Source: Pseudomonas zanjanensis (GTDB lineage: Bacteria; Pseudomonadota; Gammaproteobacteria; Pseudomonadales; Pseudomonadaceae). From it: DNA of 64,000 bases. The notes below the pieces were generated by a model, which did not search any database, had not been told where the DNA came from, and was given only the letters and a program-made list of their open reading frames with translations. The stretch spans positions 3,162,001 through 3,226,000 of the forward strand of contig NZ_JABWRB020000001.1 of NCBI RefSeq assembly GCF_014268745.2, read 5' to 3'. Shown piece by piece: positions 32,549-41,679 of this stretch; the stretch's first letter is position 1, and each line of letters begins with the position of its first letter. A program made the position numbers and the translations under genes.

Positions 32549-35423
32549 TCACGAGCCTCCAGATTTTTCCGCCAGGCTGGGTTTCCCTAACGATTTCCTG
32601 CTGTGCGCCGCGTTTTGCGACATCAGCGTAGGCTTGGCCCAGGGCTTGAGAGTCTTGCTGCGATGCTCCGGCGCCAGCGCTCTGCACCTCAAAGGACTGA
32701 TTGATGACGATCTGCCCAGGCGCCGCCGGCGAGCCGGACGAGCCGCCCGACAACCCAACATAGCCGCCATCCGCATACCCTCGCTTGTTCAGATTGACCA
32801 GGTATTCCTTCATGCCTGGCCGGTCCACAACCTCCTTGCGGATTACCACCTCACCACCGTGGACTATGCCGGCCGGCTCGTACTTACCGCCTGGGCCGGT
32901 GTAGCCGCCATCATCAAACCCATATTGGGCGCTATAGCCAGCGGCAGTGCTCCCCGCCGAAACCGGCGCACTGCCGCCGCCGAACGCACTCCCAATTGCC
33001 GTGCCCAGGGCGCTCCCCGCGATGCTGCTGAAGACGCCGGATGCGGCCGACTCCAATGCCATCTTGGCGATCATCTTCGCAAAGCTCGTGGCCACCTCTC
33101 CAAAACTCTGGTCGGCACCGAACGCCCAATCAACCGCGGCGTCAGTGAGACCGTCATAGAGCGATGTGAAGGCCGCCCTCGCCTGGCCAGCGACGTCCTT
33201 CGCCTGATCCACGTAGTTCTGAAAAGCCGAGGATGCTCCCAGCGTCCAATCACCCCGGGCTTCATCCTCATCGGCGTAGAATTTGTGTTGCATGGCCAGG
33301 CGTTGATCGAGCGCCGACCTCAACGCCTGGGTTTCCTTGTCGTACAGCTCGGTGCTGAACTGGTCCTTGTTGCTCTTGTTGTAATCGGAAGTCAGCTTGT
33401 CCATCTGCGACTGATAGGATTGCTGGATGCTGCGCTGCTCCTGCAAACGCTTGCGTTGTTCATCACCCATGCCGATGCCGGCCAGGTTGTTGTCGAGGCC
33501 CTGCTGTGCACTGGAAAGCTGGCTCTTCAGGTTCTCATCGAATGCCGACAATTTTCGACGGGTCTCCAGCGCTTTCTCACGCAGCGTGTTCTCAGTTTCG
33601 AGCGCGGCGTTGCGCTTGAGTTGGGCGGTGATCAGTTCCTTGTTGGCCAGCAGCGACTGCTGTTCAGCAGTGAGCGTTTTCTTGCTCTTGATGTCGGCCA
33701 GCTGCTGTTCCCACTCAACCAGCTTTTTCGCATTCGCACCAAGCGTCTGGCTCGCCGCCGACTGATCCCCAATCAGCGCACTCTGTTGCTGGATCACTGC
33801 GTACTGCTGCTTCGCCTGGTCAAGCGCCTTCATGCCGGCGTCTTCACGATACGCCGGTGCCTTGGCGGTCTTGGCATCCTTGTATTTCTCGTTGATAGCG
33901 GCGATATCCTTCGCCTGCTGCTCTGCAGAGATCAACAACGACTTATCGCCCGAAGCCTTCGACTGTGTGACGCGCCTCTCAACCAGCAGCCGGTACTCCC
34001 CCACCTCGCGTTCACGCTTGACCGAGTTGCTCTCCGTTTCTTTGCGCAGCTTGTCCAGGCGCACCTGGTCTTCCAGCGATTGCTGCTGTTGTTGCTGCTG
34101 AAAGCCTTTCGCGGCGGCCCGTCGATCCTGTTCGGACTTAAGCACCAGTTTTTCGGTTTTCTCCCGCTCAAGGGCGTCCTTGCGGAAGCTGTCATCGGGC
34201 GTCAGATTGCTCAAGGGATCCGCTGGCCTTCCTCTGGGATCGCGCTTGCTACGCAGTGCCGCACTGTCGGCGATCGCGTTGAGTTGTTCATCCAGTTTCG
34301 CGATCTGCTGATCAAGCGTTTCCTCACGCCCAATGTTCAGCGCCGCATCCCAGGCCCCTTTGGCGGCATTCCTCACCGCCCCCCAACTAGCCTCAAGGAC
34401 GCCGAGGTTCTGCTTGATGGATGTGGATGTGCGGTTCAACCCGTCTTCATACGCGGCGGTTGCCAGCGCGGCGGCTTCCAGGGTCTTCCCCTGCTCCTGC
34501 AACGACTTGATGTTTTCGTAAGTGGTCGCCGTCAGGAAATTCATAGACTCGTTGAGCTTCAGAATTTCCGCTGTAGGGTCCTTGGCGATCCGCTTGAAGT
34601 TTTCGACCGTGGTCTCTGCAGCGATGCCGGTAGCCGATTCGAACTTGATCGCCGCGGCGGCCATGGATTCGAACGCAGCCACTGGTATGCGCGTAGATGC
34701 CGCCAACTGCGCCAGCACTTCGGATGCTTTGCCGACCGTACCGCTAGCGCCCGACACCTGGCGAGCCATGGATGCCAAGCTGCTTGCCGTGGTGCCGGCG
34801 GTATTCCCGGTCATTGCCAGCGAGGTAGTAAACGCCGTTCCCTCGTCGGAACCTTGCTTGTACGCCAGCGCGAGCACCGCGGCCGCAGCCGCCGCAACGG
34901 TGAACGGATTCACCAGCCCCAGAACATACCCGCCCAAAGCCTTAGCCGCCGGACCGGCTCCGCCGAACATATCCTTGAGCTGCCCGCCCTGCTGGAGGAA
35001 AACCGTCAGCGGATTCTGCCCAGCCTGCAGGGAAACGGCGATATCGGTGAACTGTGCAGGCACGCCCCGCAGGTTGGCCGCATATTGCTTAGCGGTCTGG
35101 CCGTTCTTGGCCATTACCCGGTCCACCTTTTCAACCGCGTCACGCTGCTCCTTCAGCTTATCGAGGTACATGGTGAAGTCGGCATTGTCCAGCCGGCCTG
35201 CCGCTCGGTGCTTGCGCAGCTGCTCTTCCATTTTGTCGAGGCGGCCATAGGCCCCAATGACTGGGTCAATCTGGCCGACCAGCTTATCCAACTGGTCGGC
35301 TTGGTACTTGGCTTCCCGCGTGGCGGATTTGAGAGAGCGTTGTGCCCGGTCCATACCCTTTTCAAAGCCGCCAGTGTTGGCAACCAGATCGACCGTCAGT
35401 TGGCCAAGTGAATCAACAGCCAT
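32538..35423 (-). CDS. tape measure protein (gpH-like)
   Basis: A 961-residue protein with the classic tape-measure start (GQLTVDLVANTGGFEKGMDR), a hydrophobic core (about 180-230), a long coiled-coil middle rich in Gln/Lys/Glu, including a poly-Gln run (QQQQQQ near residue 445), and a glycine-rich C-terminus. Its length sets tail length, which at about 0.15 nm per residue predicts a tail near 140 nm. Confidence 0.92.
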   Translation of the reverse strand: MAVDSLGQLTVDLVANTGGFEKGMDRAQRSLKSATREAKYQADQLDKLVGQIDPVIGAYGRLDKMEEQLRKHRAAGRLDNADFTMYLDKLKEQRDAVEKVDRVMAKNGQTAKQYAANLRGVPAQFTDIAVSLQAGQNPLTVFLQQGGQLKDMFGGAGPAAKALGGYVLGLVNPFTVAAAAAAVLALAYKQGSDEGTAFTTSLAMTGNTAGTTASSLASMARQVSGASGTVGKASEVLAQLAASTRIPVAAFESMAAAAIKFESATGIAAETTVENFKRIAKDPTAEILKLNESMNFLTATTYENIKSLQEQGKTLEAAALATAAYEDGLNRTSTSIKQNLGVLEASWGAVRNAAKGAWDAALNIGREETLDQQIAKLDEQLNAIADSAALRSKRDPRGRPADPLSNLTPDDSFRKDALEREKTEKLVLKSEQDRRAAAKGFQQQQQQQSLEDQVRLDKLRKETESNSVKREREVGEYRLLVERRVTQSKASGDKSLLISAEQQAKDIAAINEKYKDAKTAKAPAYREDAGMKALDQAKQQYAVIQQQSALIGDQSAASQTLGANAKKLVEWEQQLADIKSKKTLTAEQQSLLANKELITAQLKRNAALETENTLREKALETRRKLSAFDENLKSQLSSAQQGLDNNLAGIGMGDEQRKRLQEQRSIQQSYQSQMDKLTSDYNKSNKDQFSTELYDKETQALRSALDQRLAMQHKFYADEDEARGDWTLGASSAFQNYVDQAKDVAGQARAAFTSLYDGLTDAAVDWAFGADQSFGEVATSFAKMIAKMALESAASGVFSSIAGSALGTAIGSAFGGGSAPVSAGSTAAGYSAQYGFDDGGYTGPGGKYEPAGIVHGGEVVIRKEVVDRPGMKEYLVNLNKRGYADGGYVGLSGGSSGSPAAPGQIVINQSFEVQSAGAGASQQDSQALGQAYADVAKRGAQQEIVRETQPGGKIWRLVNGR

Positions 35424-35426
35424 AAA

Positions 35427-36094
35427 TCACCTCTTGACCGACTGCAGCAGCGCTAAAAGATCCTGCGGCGTGGCTGCTTTTGGCTCGGGCTTCTGTCCAC
35501 GATCAGGAAGGAAGTCTTCAAAGGTCGCCTTTCCGCCGTGCACGTTGTTTAGCAGCGTCGCCAGCATCGCAAACCCATGCTCGACGCGAAGCCCCAGATT
35601 CAGCGAGCCCGCCTTCTGGGCGTACTGCATCCAGGCCAGCGCCTCGACATATGTCAGGTTTTGCTTTGCTTCCCGGATCGTACGGCCGCCGACGCCCGCG
35701 AGGACGAGCTCGTGCCAGAACTCTTCCTCGGCGTCGATTTTTTTTCCAGGGCACCCTCCGGCACCTTATTGACCTCGCCAATGGCAGCGAGCAACACGAT
35801 TGCGAGCTCAGCGCACAACGCACCATGCCCTGTATCCGGTCCGCCAACCACGTCAGCCACGGTGAACACCGGCTTGCCATCCTTATCGACGATGCAAGAA
35901 GCAATGCGTTGAGCAGTAATGTCCCCGCCCTGGTTCTGCGCATCCCAACGCTGCGTGACCGAGATATACGACTCATGAGCCACATAGACCGTGGCTTTCT
36001 GAAGCTTGCCACCTGAATGCCATTGGATTTCCTTCTTCACCGGCGGCGCGGCGAATGCGCCGGCGGCTGCCAGCGCTGCGATACTCAGATCCAT
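35427..36094 (-). CDS. tail assembly chaperone GT fusion by -1 frameshift
   Basis: The G frame reads through 36094-35738, then a -1 slip on the eight-A run (35745-35738, codons GAA AAA AAA) moves the ribosome into the frame that reads KIDAEEEFWHELVLAGVGGR and ends at 35427. The T frame has no credible start of its own. The fused product is about 222 residues. Lambda G/GT uses the same mechanism to make a minor fusion chaperone that brings tape measure and tube together. Confidence 0.88.
35654..36094 (-). CDS. tail assembly chaperone G (unshifted product)
   Basis: A 146-residue protein (KKEIQWHSGGKLQKATVYVA near the start) ending in a Ser/Lys-rich tail after the slippery A-run. It is the major product of the G/GT pair. 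Confidence 0.85.
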   Translation of the reverse strand: MDLSIAALAAAGAFAAPPVKKEIQWHSGGKLQKATVYVAHESYISVTQRWDAQNQGGDITAQRIASCIVDKDGKPVFTVADVVGGPDTGHGALCAELAIVLLAAIGEVNKVPEGALEKKSTPRKSSGTSSSSRASAAVRSGKQSKT

Positions 36095-36103
36095 GGGACT
36101 TCC

Positions 36104-36832
36104 TTAAGCAGAGGTTTTAACGATCAGTTCGATCTCGCCGGATACCTGAATACCGACGTTGGACTTCACGACATCACCGAGTCCAAAGGTGAATGGGAAG
36201 GCGTTCATGTAGCCTTCGAAGGTGAGCCAGGTCCGGGTATTGGGCAGGTCGAAGTCCGCGCTTTCGTTGATCAATGCACGAGCAGAAGCGCCAGTACCAT
36301 CGCCACCGGTGAGAGCCACCGTCGGAATGGTGGTGTAACCAGAACCAGCGTTGGTGATGGTGAAACCGGTGACTTTTCCGTCGGCAATTTGGGCCGTAGC
36401 AGTCGCACCGCTACCGCCACCGCCGGTGATGGCAACGGCTGGAGCCGTGGTGTAATCCGTGCCCGCAGAGTTCAGCACGATGCCAGCCAGCGTGCCTTCA
36501 GCACCTACCAGGGGCGGGATGCCGGTTTCCGCTTCAAAGTCGTATCCGTCCGACCAGCCCACCACCCACTTGAGTTTGGTTCCCGCTTTCTTCAGTTGGT
36601 GCAGTCGCAGATGGGAAGGATTTTTCGGGTCGATGTTCAGGCCAAACGATGCAGATCCCGGCTCGGCCAAGCCCGCTTCATACTCGCGAGCCTTGGATTT
36701 GGTGCACGTTACGTCGATCTGCGCGATTGCAGTGTCAATCCCGTCCAGCGAGGTGAAGCAACCGACATCGATGACGCTGTTGTCAGCTGGATCCAGCGCG
36801 AAAAGCTCCGTGCCTTGGGTGTTAATGGTCAA
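36104..36832 (-). CDS. major tail tube protein V with inserted repeat domain
   Basis: A 242-residue gpV-like tube protein (start [18 protein letters not shown], core [20 protein letters not shown]). Between residues ~117 and 188 it carries two imperfect ~32-residue Gly/Ala/Thr-rich repeats ([18 protein letters not shown] and [17 protein letters not shown]) that lambda gpV lacks. These probably project from the tail as a beta-rich decoration. Confidence 0.88.
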   Translation of the reverse strand: MTINTQGTELFALDPADNSVIDVGCFTSLDGIDTAIAQIDVTCTKSKAREYEAGLAEPGSASFGLNIDPKNPSHLRLHQLKKAGTKLKWVVGWSDGYDFEAETGIPPLVGAEGTLAGIVLNSAGTDYTTAPAVAITGGGGSGATATAQIADGKVTGFTITNAGSGYTTIPTVALTGGDGTGASARALINESADFDLPNTRTWLTFEGYMNAFPFTFGLGDVVKSNVGIQVSGEIELIVKTSA

Positions 36833-36877
36833 TTTCGTACTCCCCGATTTCCTGCGAAATCACTGTTTGACGGGCAT

Positions 36878-36907
36878 AAAAAAACCCGCCGGGGCGGGTC
36901 GTTTTTT
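36878..36907. terminator. bidirectional terminator upstream of the tail tube gene
   Basis: ACCCGCC/GGCGGGT stem with two-base loop, flanked by seven A and six T. Confidence 0.75.
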
Positions 36908-36917
36908 CTGGTGCGGT

Positions 36918-37283
36918 CTACTGGCTCACGAGCCAGGCGACGTCGAAACCTTTTCTGTAGTTGTGCGTGTCCTTGTCCCGGTCATCAACGCCGAACCCTG
37001 TGACGTATGCATACCGCGCAATCACTTTGCGGAGCGCCCCCACAACGGCATCAGCGGACGATGCCGTATCGGCGTAAACGTCCACCTGGAGGCCATATCG
37101 ATCCGTGTCCGGAACGCCGTTGACGTAGTTGATCGGCGAGCCGCTGACGACCTGCCAGACCGCATAGGGCTTGGTGGTTCCTTCCGGCGCCTCACCGTGC
37201 GGGTACAGTCTTGTCGGGCCGGTGCCAAGCAGCGCAGTAACCAATGGTGCCGCGGCGCACACCGTGAAGATGGGGGCGGTCAT
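36918..37283 (-). CDS. tail completion/terminator protein (DUF3168)
   Basis: A 121-residue protein from the ATG at 37283 (MTAPIFTVCAAAPLVTALLG, then TKPYAVWQVVSGSPINYVNG), matching DUF3168. It should cap the tail tube. The start overlaps the stop of the gp10-like gene. A much longer open frame here continues upstream in a wrong frame and is rejected. Confidence 0.85.
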   Translation of the reverse strand: MTAPIFTVCAAAPLVTALLGTGPTRLYPHGEAPEGTTKPYAVWQVVSGSPINYVNGVPDTDRYGLQVDVYADTASSADAVVGALRKVIARYAYVTGFGVDDRDKDTHNYRKGFDVAWLVSQ

Positions 37284-37729
37284 CAGTTCACCCCCAGCTT
37301 GATCAGTTGGTACTTGGCCGAGCTCAAGAACTCCTTGAACAGCGCCTCGCGGTTGTTGGCCAGCGCCGGCCGGAGGAACGGTTTTGCCCGGTTCTTCTCG
37401 GTGCCCAATTCCACCCACCACCAGTAGAAAGTGTTGCCGCCCTTCTGCCCTCGCTTGCGCATGCGAACACCCACGGAAACGACCACTGCGCCGACCTCCT
37501 GGCCCAGCGCCTTGCGTTCTATCATCGCCAGGTTGGCCGGGATGAAGTTGGCCGTTTCCGGGTCGTCGATCCGCGCCGCGCGATCCTTCGCGTCGAGCAG
37601 CACGATGTCCATGGCATCCTTGGCGGCCGGCAACACAACCTTGCGCCGCATTTCCTCTGTCAAGCCCTTGAACTTGGCAGACAATGCATCGGCACCCTTG
37701 AGGTTGTACGTGACCCAATCACCCATCAT
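37283..37729 (-). CDS. HK97 gp10-like head-tail joining protein
   Basis: A 148-residue protein (YNLKGADALSAKFKGLTEEM; WWWVELGTEKNRAKPFLRPA near residues 104-123, the family signature). It is part of the neck. Confidence 0.88.
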   Translation of the reverse strand: MMGDWVTYNLKGADALSAKFKGLTEEMRRKVVLPAAKDAMDIVLLDAKDRAARIDDPETANFIPANLAMIERKALGQEVGAVVVSVGVRMRKRGQKGGNTFYWWWVELGTEKNRAKPFLRPALANNREALFKEFLSSAKYQLIKLGVN

Positions 37730-38060
37730 TCACCCCCGAGGAAACCAGCAGCGTCAGGTATTCCTTTCGTGAGTTGGTGTCGGCCAACGGCGGACCAACG
37801 ATTCCGCAGATAGCGCCGGTACTCAGTACAACGCGCATCTCAGGGGTTATGCCCTCGCGATACCGTATGACGATGCGGGATTTGACTTCGGATTGGCCGG
37901 CCTGCGCCGCAATGAGATCGCGAGCGCTCAAATCCTCGACTGAAGCCCAAACCTTGGCGAAATCGACCCATTGCTCAGTCAATTGCTCTCCGGTTTGCGG
38001 ATCCTGTCCAGTTACTTTCTGCTGGATTTGAATTCGATGCCTGAGTTTGCCGGCCTGCAT
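37719..38060 (-). CDS. phage head closure protein
   Basis: A 113-residue protein beginning MQAGKLRHRIQIQQKVTGQD with RIVIRYREGITPEMRV, matching SPP1 gp16-like head closure proteins. It overlaps both neighbours slightly. Confidence 0.88.
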   Translation of the reverse strand: MQAGKLRHRIQIQQKVTGQDPQTGEQLTEQWVDFAKVWASVEDLSARDLIAAQAGQSEVKSRIVIRYREGITPEMRVVLSTGAICGIVGPPLADTNSRKEYLTLLVSSGVNDG

Positions 38061-38359
38061 TAGAATCGCTTCCTGTACCAGAGCAGCCTGTCGACTGCGA
38101 GAGGAACCGCTGACGGCCCCCCGCCCATCACCACCGCTTCACGGTTGGCGTACCAATGCCCGACCAGCAGCAGAAGCGCCTGTTCAACATCCCTGGTAAG
38201 GCCCATTTCGTCGGGCTCAACCGGATTTGCCTCGACCAATCTGCGGTCGCAGTGCTGCTCAATGTGAGCTTTGGCCGCTTCGAGGTAGGCACCGATCAAG
38301 GCGTCTTCTTCGTCGCCATCGACCCGCAGGTGCATCTTCAAGGTGGCCAGCTCGATCAT
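38060..38359 (-). CDS. head-tail connector (gp6-like)
   Basis: A 99-residue protein beginning MIELATLKMHLRVDGDEEDA, the signature of HK97 gp6-type connectors that bind below the portal. Confidence 0.88.
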   Translation of the reverse strand: MIELATLKMHLRVDGDEEDALIGAYLEAAKAHIEQHCDRRLVEANPVEPDEMGLTRDVEQALLLLVGHWYANREAVVMGGGPSAVPLAVDRLLWYRKRF

Positions 38360-38578
38360 TTACTTAGCCTCTTTCGGCGCAGCAGGCTTGCCGTCCTTGG
38401 GTTTGGCGGTTTTTGGCTTGCCGTTGGCATCGAGCTCAACGACCAGCCCTTTGCCGACCAGGGCGTGCGCATACTCTTCGTCAGCGATATCGAACTCTTG
38501 ACCTCGCGAGACCTTTGGCGAGTCAGCGCCGAGCAGTTCAGCATTGCCAACGAAGCCCCACAGAGCTTTAACTTTCAT
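38360..38578 (-). CDS. small capsid-linked protein, unknown
   Basis: A 72-residue protein (MKVKALWGFVGNAELLGADS) with a Lys/Pro-rich tail. It lies between capsid and connector genes, where HK97-like phages often encode a small protein of unknown role. Confidence 0.65.
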   Translation of the reverse strand: MKVKALWGFVGNAELLGADSPKVSRGQEFDIADEEYAHALVGKGLVVELDANGKPKTAKPKDGKPAAPKEAK

Positions 38579-38635
38579 ATTGCCTCCGGAAACAAGAAGG
38601 CCGGCGATACGCCGGCCTTCATGGGGTTTGGTGAA

Positions 38636-39838
38636 TTACGGCGCGATTGGGAATTGACCCTTGACCAGCGCCTCTTTGCGACGCACGCCCAGGCCCAGAC
38701 GCTCTTCGACCAACAGCGCGATCTCGTTGCGGATGAACTGATCATTGATCAGGCCCATCTTGAACTGGAACGACATGCGGTCGAACAACGTGGTGGAGCG
38801 AGCGAAGTTGGCCACGAGGAACTCGCCGCCCGTATCAACGTCACCCTCGTCCATGCTGTCAGAGGTGATGACCGGGCGGCCCCACAGGATTGGCGTGACC
38901 AGACCCTGCAAGTTGGCGAACAGGTAGCGGTTTTCGCCATCCTTCTGAAGCTCGATGTTCATCCAGTCGAGCTCGGTCATCACGACACCGTCGGCGGACA
39001 TCTGCGACTGCTTGCGGACCTGGTAGATCGCACGACGCACAAGGTCGATGGCGGTGTCGCCGACCTTGCTCAGCGCGGTGTTGTAGGTCGTGGCCTGAGT
39101 CATCAAGCCGTTGAGGTTCTCGCCGGTACCGTCGCCTTTGAGAATCTGGCCTTCTTCCTCGAGTTTGAGGTCGTAGCGCAGCAGTTGTTGCAGGTACGCA
39201 AACATCTGAGGCACGTCGGAGAGCACCTCGTCGGTAGCCGGCATCCAGACCGCGATTTTTTTTACGCGATCGGTTTCGGTGGTGAAGGTCACGTTGCTGG
39301 TTGGCTTCAAGCCACCTTCAGCCACCGGCCCAGCGCCTCGGGTGTGCAGGTTCTCGCGAAAATACGTGTAGCTCTGCCCAGTCACTGGGATGGTGGTGAG
39401 CAGGTCGCGGATGCGCAGCTCCTGGCGAATACCGGGTTGAATCACCGGATCGTAGATTGGTGCTACGACGCCAGCGCTCGTGACCTTCATTTCCTTCATC
39501 GAGGCCAGATCAGACTTCGTGACTTCGATGAGCGCGGTGCTGACGTTCTTCTGCTGCAGCCCCTTGTAATTGTCGTCGCCCTTGACCATGTCGATGAAAC
39601 TTTTGCCTTCGCCTGGTTGGCCGCGCAGCTTGACGCCTTTCTGCTCCAGATCCTGCACCTGGTCGATGACTCGCTGCAGTTCGCCTTTTTGATTGTCGAT
39701 CTGGCTTTTCAGGTCAGTGGTGACCTGGTTGCCCTTTTCAACCTCCGCGATAGCGGCGTCGTATTTCTTTTGCAGCCCTTCGAAACCGCTTTTAAGTTGC
39801 AGATCGAGGGATTCCTTCAGTTCTTTTACTTCGCTCAT
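38636..39838 (-). CDS. HK97-type major capsid protein
   Basis: A 400-residue protein with a coiled-coil N-terminal delta domain (about residues 1-100, KELKESLDLQLKSGFEGLQK), then the capsid fold (IYDPVIQPGIRQELRIRDLL, then VAEGGLKPTSNVTFTTETDR, and ILKGDGTGENLNGLM). The delta domain should be removed by the protease encoded just upstream. Confidence 0.93.
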   Translation of the reverse strand: MSEVKELKESLDLQLKSGFEGLQKKYDAAIAEVEKGNQVTTDLKSQIDNQKGELQRVIDQVQDLEQKGVKLRGQPGEGKSFIDMVKGDDNYKGLQQKNVSTALIEVTKSDLASMKEMKVTSAGVVAPIYDPVIQPGIRQELRIRDLLTTIPVTGQSYTYFRENLHTRGAGPVAEGGLKPTSNVTFTTETDRVKKIAVWMPATDEVLSDVPQMFAYLQQLLRYDLKLEEEGQILKGDGTGENLNGLMTQATTYNTALSKVGDTAIDLVRRAIYQVRKQSQMSADGVVMTELDWMNIELQKDGENRYLFANLQGLVTPILWGRPVITSDSMDEGDVDTGGEFLVANFARSTTLFDRMSFQFKMGLINDQFIRNEIALLVEERLGLGVRRKEALVKGQFPIAP

Positions 39839-40476
39839 GGTGATACTCCAAAATGGTGGGCGAACAAGGTGGATATGTCTTTCAGCTCATCCACGATCAC
39901 CGTGGCCTCACTGCCGCCATCACGGCGTAGTGCGGAGTAGCCGAGCGAAGCGACTGCCGCCGCTTCCTTCTGAGAAAGCCCGATGCGCTCACGCAAGGCG
40001 TTCTCGAAAAGTCGAATGTCAGATTTCACAGTGAGGATCTGCGCCTCGGGATTCATCCCGAACGGCACGAAGGAGGCCTCCCACAGCTCGGCCTCCTTGA
40101 TGATCCGGACACGGCGTCCGGCGCGCTCCTCGAAGCTTTCCTTGATGGTGTTGAAGCCGATCGACATGCTGTCGAGAATCTCGGCTTTCATCAGCTCGTA
40201 GGCATCGCGCGCATAACTGACCGCAAGATTGACCCGCCCTTTGAGCAGCAGGCCGTGGTCGTCCTGGGTGTAGTCGGCAGCGCCGACCAAGCGCGTCAGG
40301 TCGTGATAGAGCGCAAGCTTCAACTTGCCACCGCGGGTGGACTTCACTCGAGTAAAAGCACCGGGAAGGATGACGTCATCACCAAGATCAACGTTGTTGA
40401 ACACCGCTGCGTAACCTTCAAAATTACCAGCGTCGTCCACCGTCTTGAGTTCAAACGGGACTTCAAGTTTTGACAT
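39835..40476 (-). CDS. HK97-type prohead protease
   Basis: A 213-residue serine protease from the ATG at 40476 (MSKLEVPFELKTVDDAG). Motifs are LALYHDLTRLVG (His) and ILDSMSIGF (catalytic Ser near residue 118). It removes capsid delta domains during maturation. It overlaps the capsid start by four bases and the portal stop by 14. Confidence 0.92.
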   Translation of the reverse strand: MSKLEVPFELKTVDDAGNFEGYAAVFNNVDLGDDVILPGAFTRVKSTRGGKLKLALYHDLTRLVGAADYTQDDHGLLLKGRVNLAVSYARDAYELMKAEILDSMSIGFNTIKESFEERAGRRVRIIKEAELWEASFVPFGMNPEAQILTVKSDIRLFENALRERIGLSQKEAAAVASLGYSALRRDGGSEATVIVDELKDISTLFAHHFGVSP

Positions 40477-41677
40477 TGGTCTGCATCTCCCATCGGGTGA
40501 TCCGGTTGTATTCATCGCCATCCAAGGGCGTTTGATTTTCCTTTTCGCGGACTTCGTTGATGGTCATCCACCCTGATCCGCCGGAACCACCAAGTGCTGC
40601 CTGGTAATAGGCGGCTCGGCCCGCGCTATCGGCCCGCAACAAGCCCTCAACGGTAAACTCGACAAATCGAGAGTTTTTTCGATAAACCTTGTCGTTGAAC
40701 TCATCCTCGACGGCGTCGATGTAGGGCTTCAGGCCGAAGGTGATAAAGCCGGTGAGTTGCTGCTCAAGGTTTGAGCCCATAATCGAGGTCTTGCCGGCCC
40801 TGTTCGCCAGCCAGAGAGGCACGCCGTAGATGCCGGCCAACGCTTCTTCTTGAAACTGCTGGGATTCAATGAACTGAGCATCTTTCTGACTTAGGCCGGC
40901 GGGCACGATCTTCGGGTTGCCTTGCAGAATGGCCATCTTCCCGATGTCATCCACGTCACCCTGGCGCACGTCCGGGAACTTCTCCATGACCTGGGCCTGC
41001 TGCACCTTGGTCAGGAACTGCTCGTAGATCACGTATCCGCCAGTAAATCCGCCCTTGCGCATGAAGCGCGAAGACCATTGTTGGCCGGCTTTGGCCAAAC
41101 CCATGGTTTCCGCCTGGTATTCGATGGGTGACAGACCGACGATGCCGTCCAGGCTGAACAACTTGAAATGCAGCATGTTCTCAGGTGAAACGGGAAATCT
41201 ATCCCCGTCTTTTGGAGTTACCCAGTAGATCAACTCGTCGTCTGTATCTATCGTGATGGTCTTGCAGTCCAGGGGCACAAAACCGATTGCCTCACCGTTA
41301 CGGTTGCGCTCAATAAGGGCAAAGGCATTACCCCGCAGCGCCATGTTCACTACCACGAACTTCAAGAAGTTCAATAGCGTCATGTAGGGGTTTGGCTTTC
41401 GCAGCAGTTTGAGCTCCCGATCCTTGCTCTTCACCACCGTTCGAGTGCCACCGGCCTCGTCATATAGCTTCAGTGGCAATCCGCTCAAGGATTCCGACAG
41501 GATCTTCACGCAGGACCAGACCATGCTGATCGACAAGGCTGTCTTGGTGGTCACACGGACGCCGGCTTTGGTGCGCTTGCCGCCGACCTCCATATCCACT
41601 TCGACATAGTCGCCCGTGGTCGGGTCGGTGTACCCGAAAAATCCCCACGTCCGGGGGTTATACCAACGAAATGCCAT
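40463..41677 (-). CDS. HK97-type portal protein
   Basis: A 404-residue portal protein (MVWSCVKILSESLSGLPLKL; GLSPIEYQAETMGLAKAGQQ; LAGIYGVPLWLANRAGKTS). It forms the dodecameric channel at the capsid vertex. Confidence 0.93.
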   Translation of the reverse strand: MAFRWYNPRTWGFFGYTDPTTGDYVEVDMEVGGKRTKAGVRVTTKTALSISMVWSCVKILSESLSGLPLKLYDEAGGTRTVVKSKDRELKLLRKPNPYMTLLNFLKFVVVNMALRGNAFALIERNRNGEAIGFVPLDCKTITIDTDDELIYWVTPKDGDRFPVSPENMLHFKLFSLDGIVGLSPIEYQAETMGLAKAGQQWSSRFMRKGGFTGGYVIYEQFLTKVQQAQVMEKFPDVRQGDVDDIGKMAILQGNPKIVPAGLSQKDAQFIESQQFQEEALAGIYGVPLWLANRAGKTSIMGSNLEQQLTGFITFGLKPYIDAVEDEFNDKVYRKNSRFVEFTVEGLLRADSAGRAAYYQAALGGSGGSGWMTINEVREKENQTPLDGDEYNRITRWEMQTNVKT

Positions 41678-41679
41678 GG

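Noticed and set aside
32463..35411. 982-residue plus-strand frame
   Set aside because: It lies exactly opposite the tape measure gene; it is a GC-rich shadow without domain logic.
37284..37718. N-terminal extension of the DUF3168 frame
   Set aside because: This part overlaps the gp10-like gene in another frame and has no phage-protein character; the ATG at 37283 is coupled to the gp10 stop.
38156..39940. 594-residue plus-strand frame
   Set aside because: Antisense to the capsid gene; no start site or domain.
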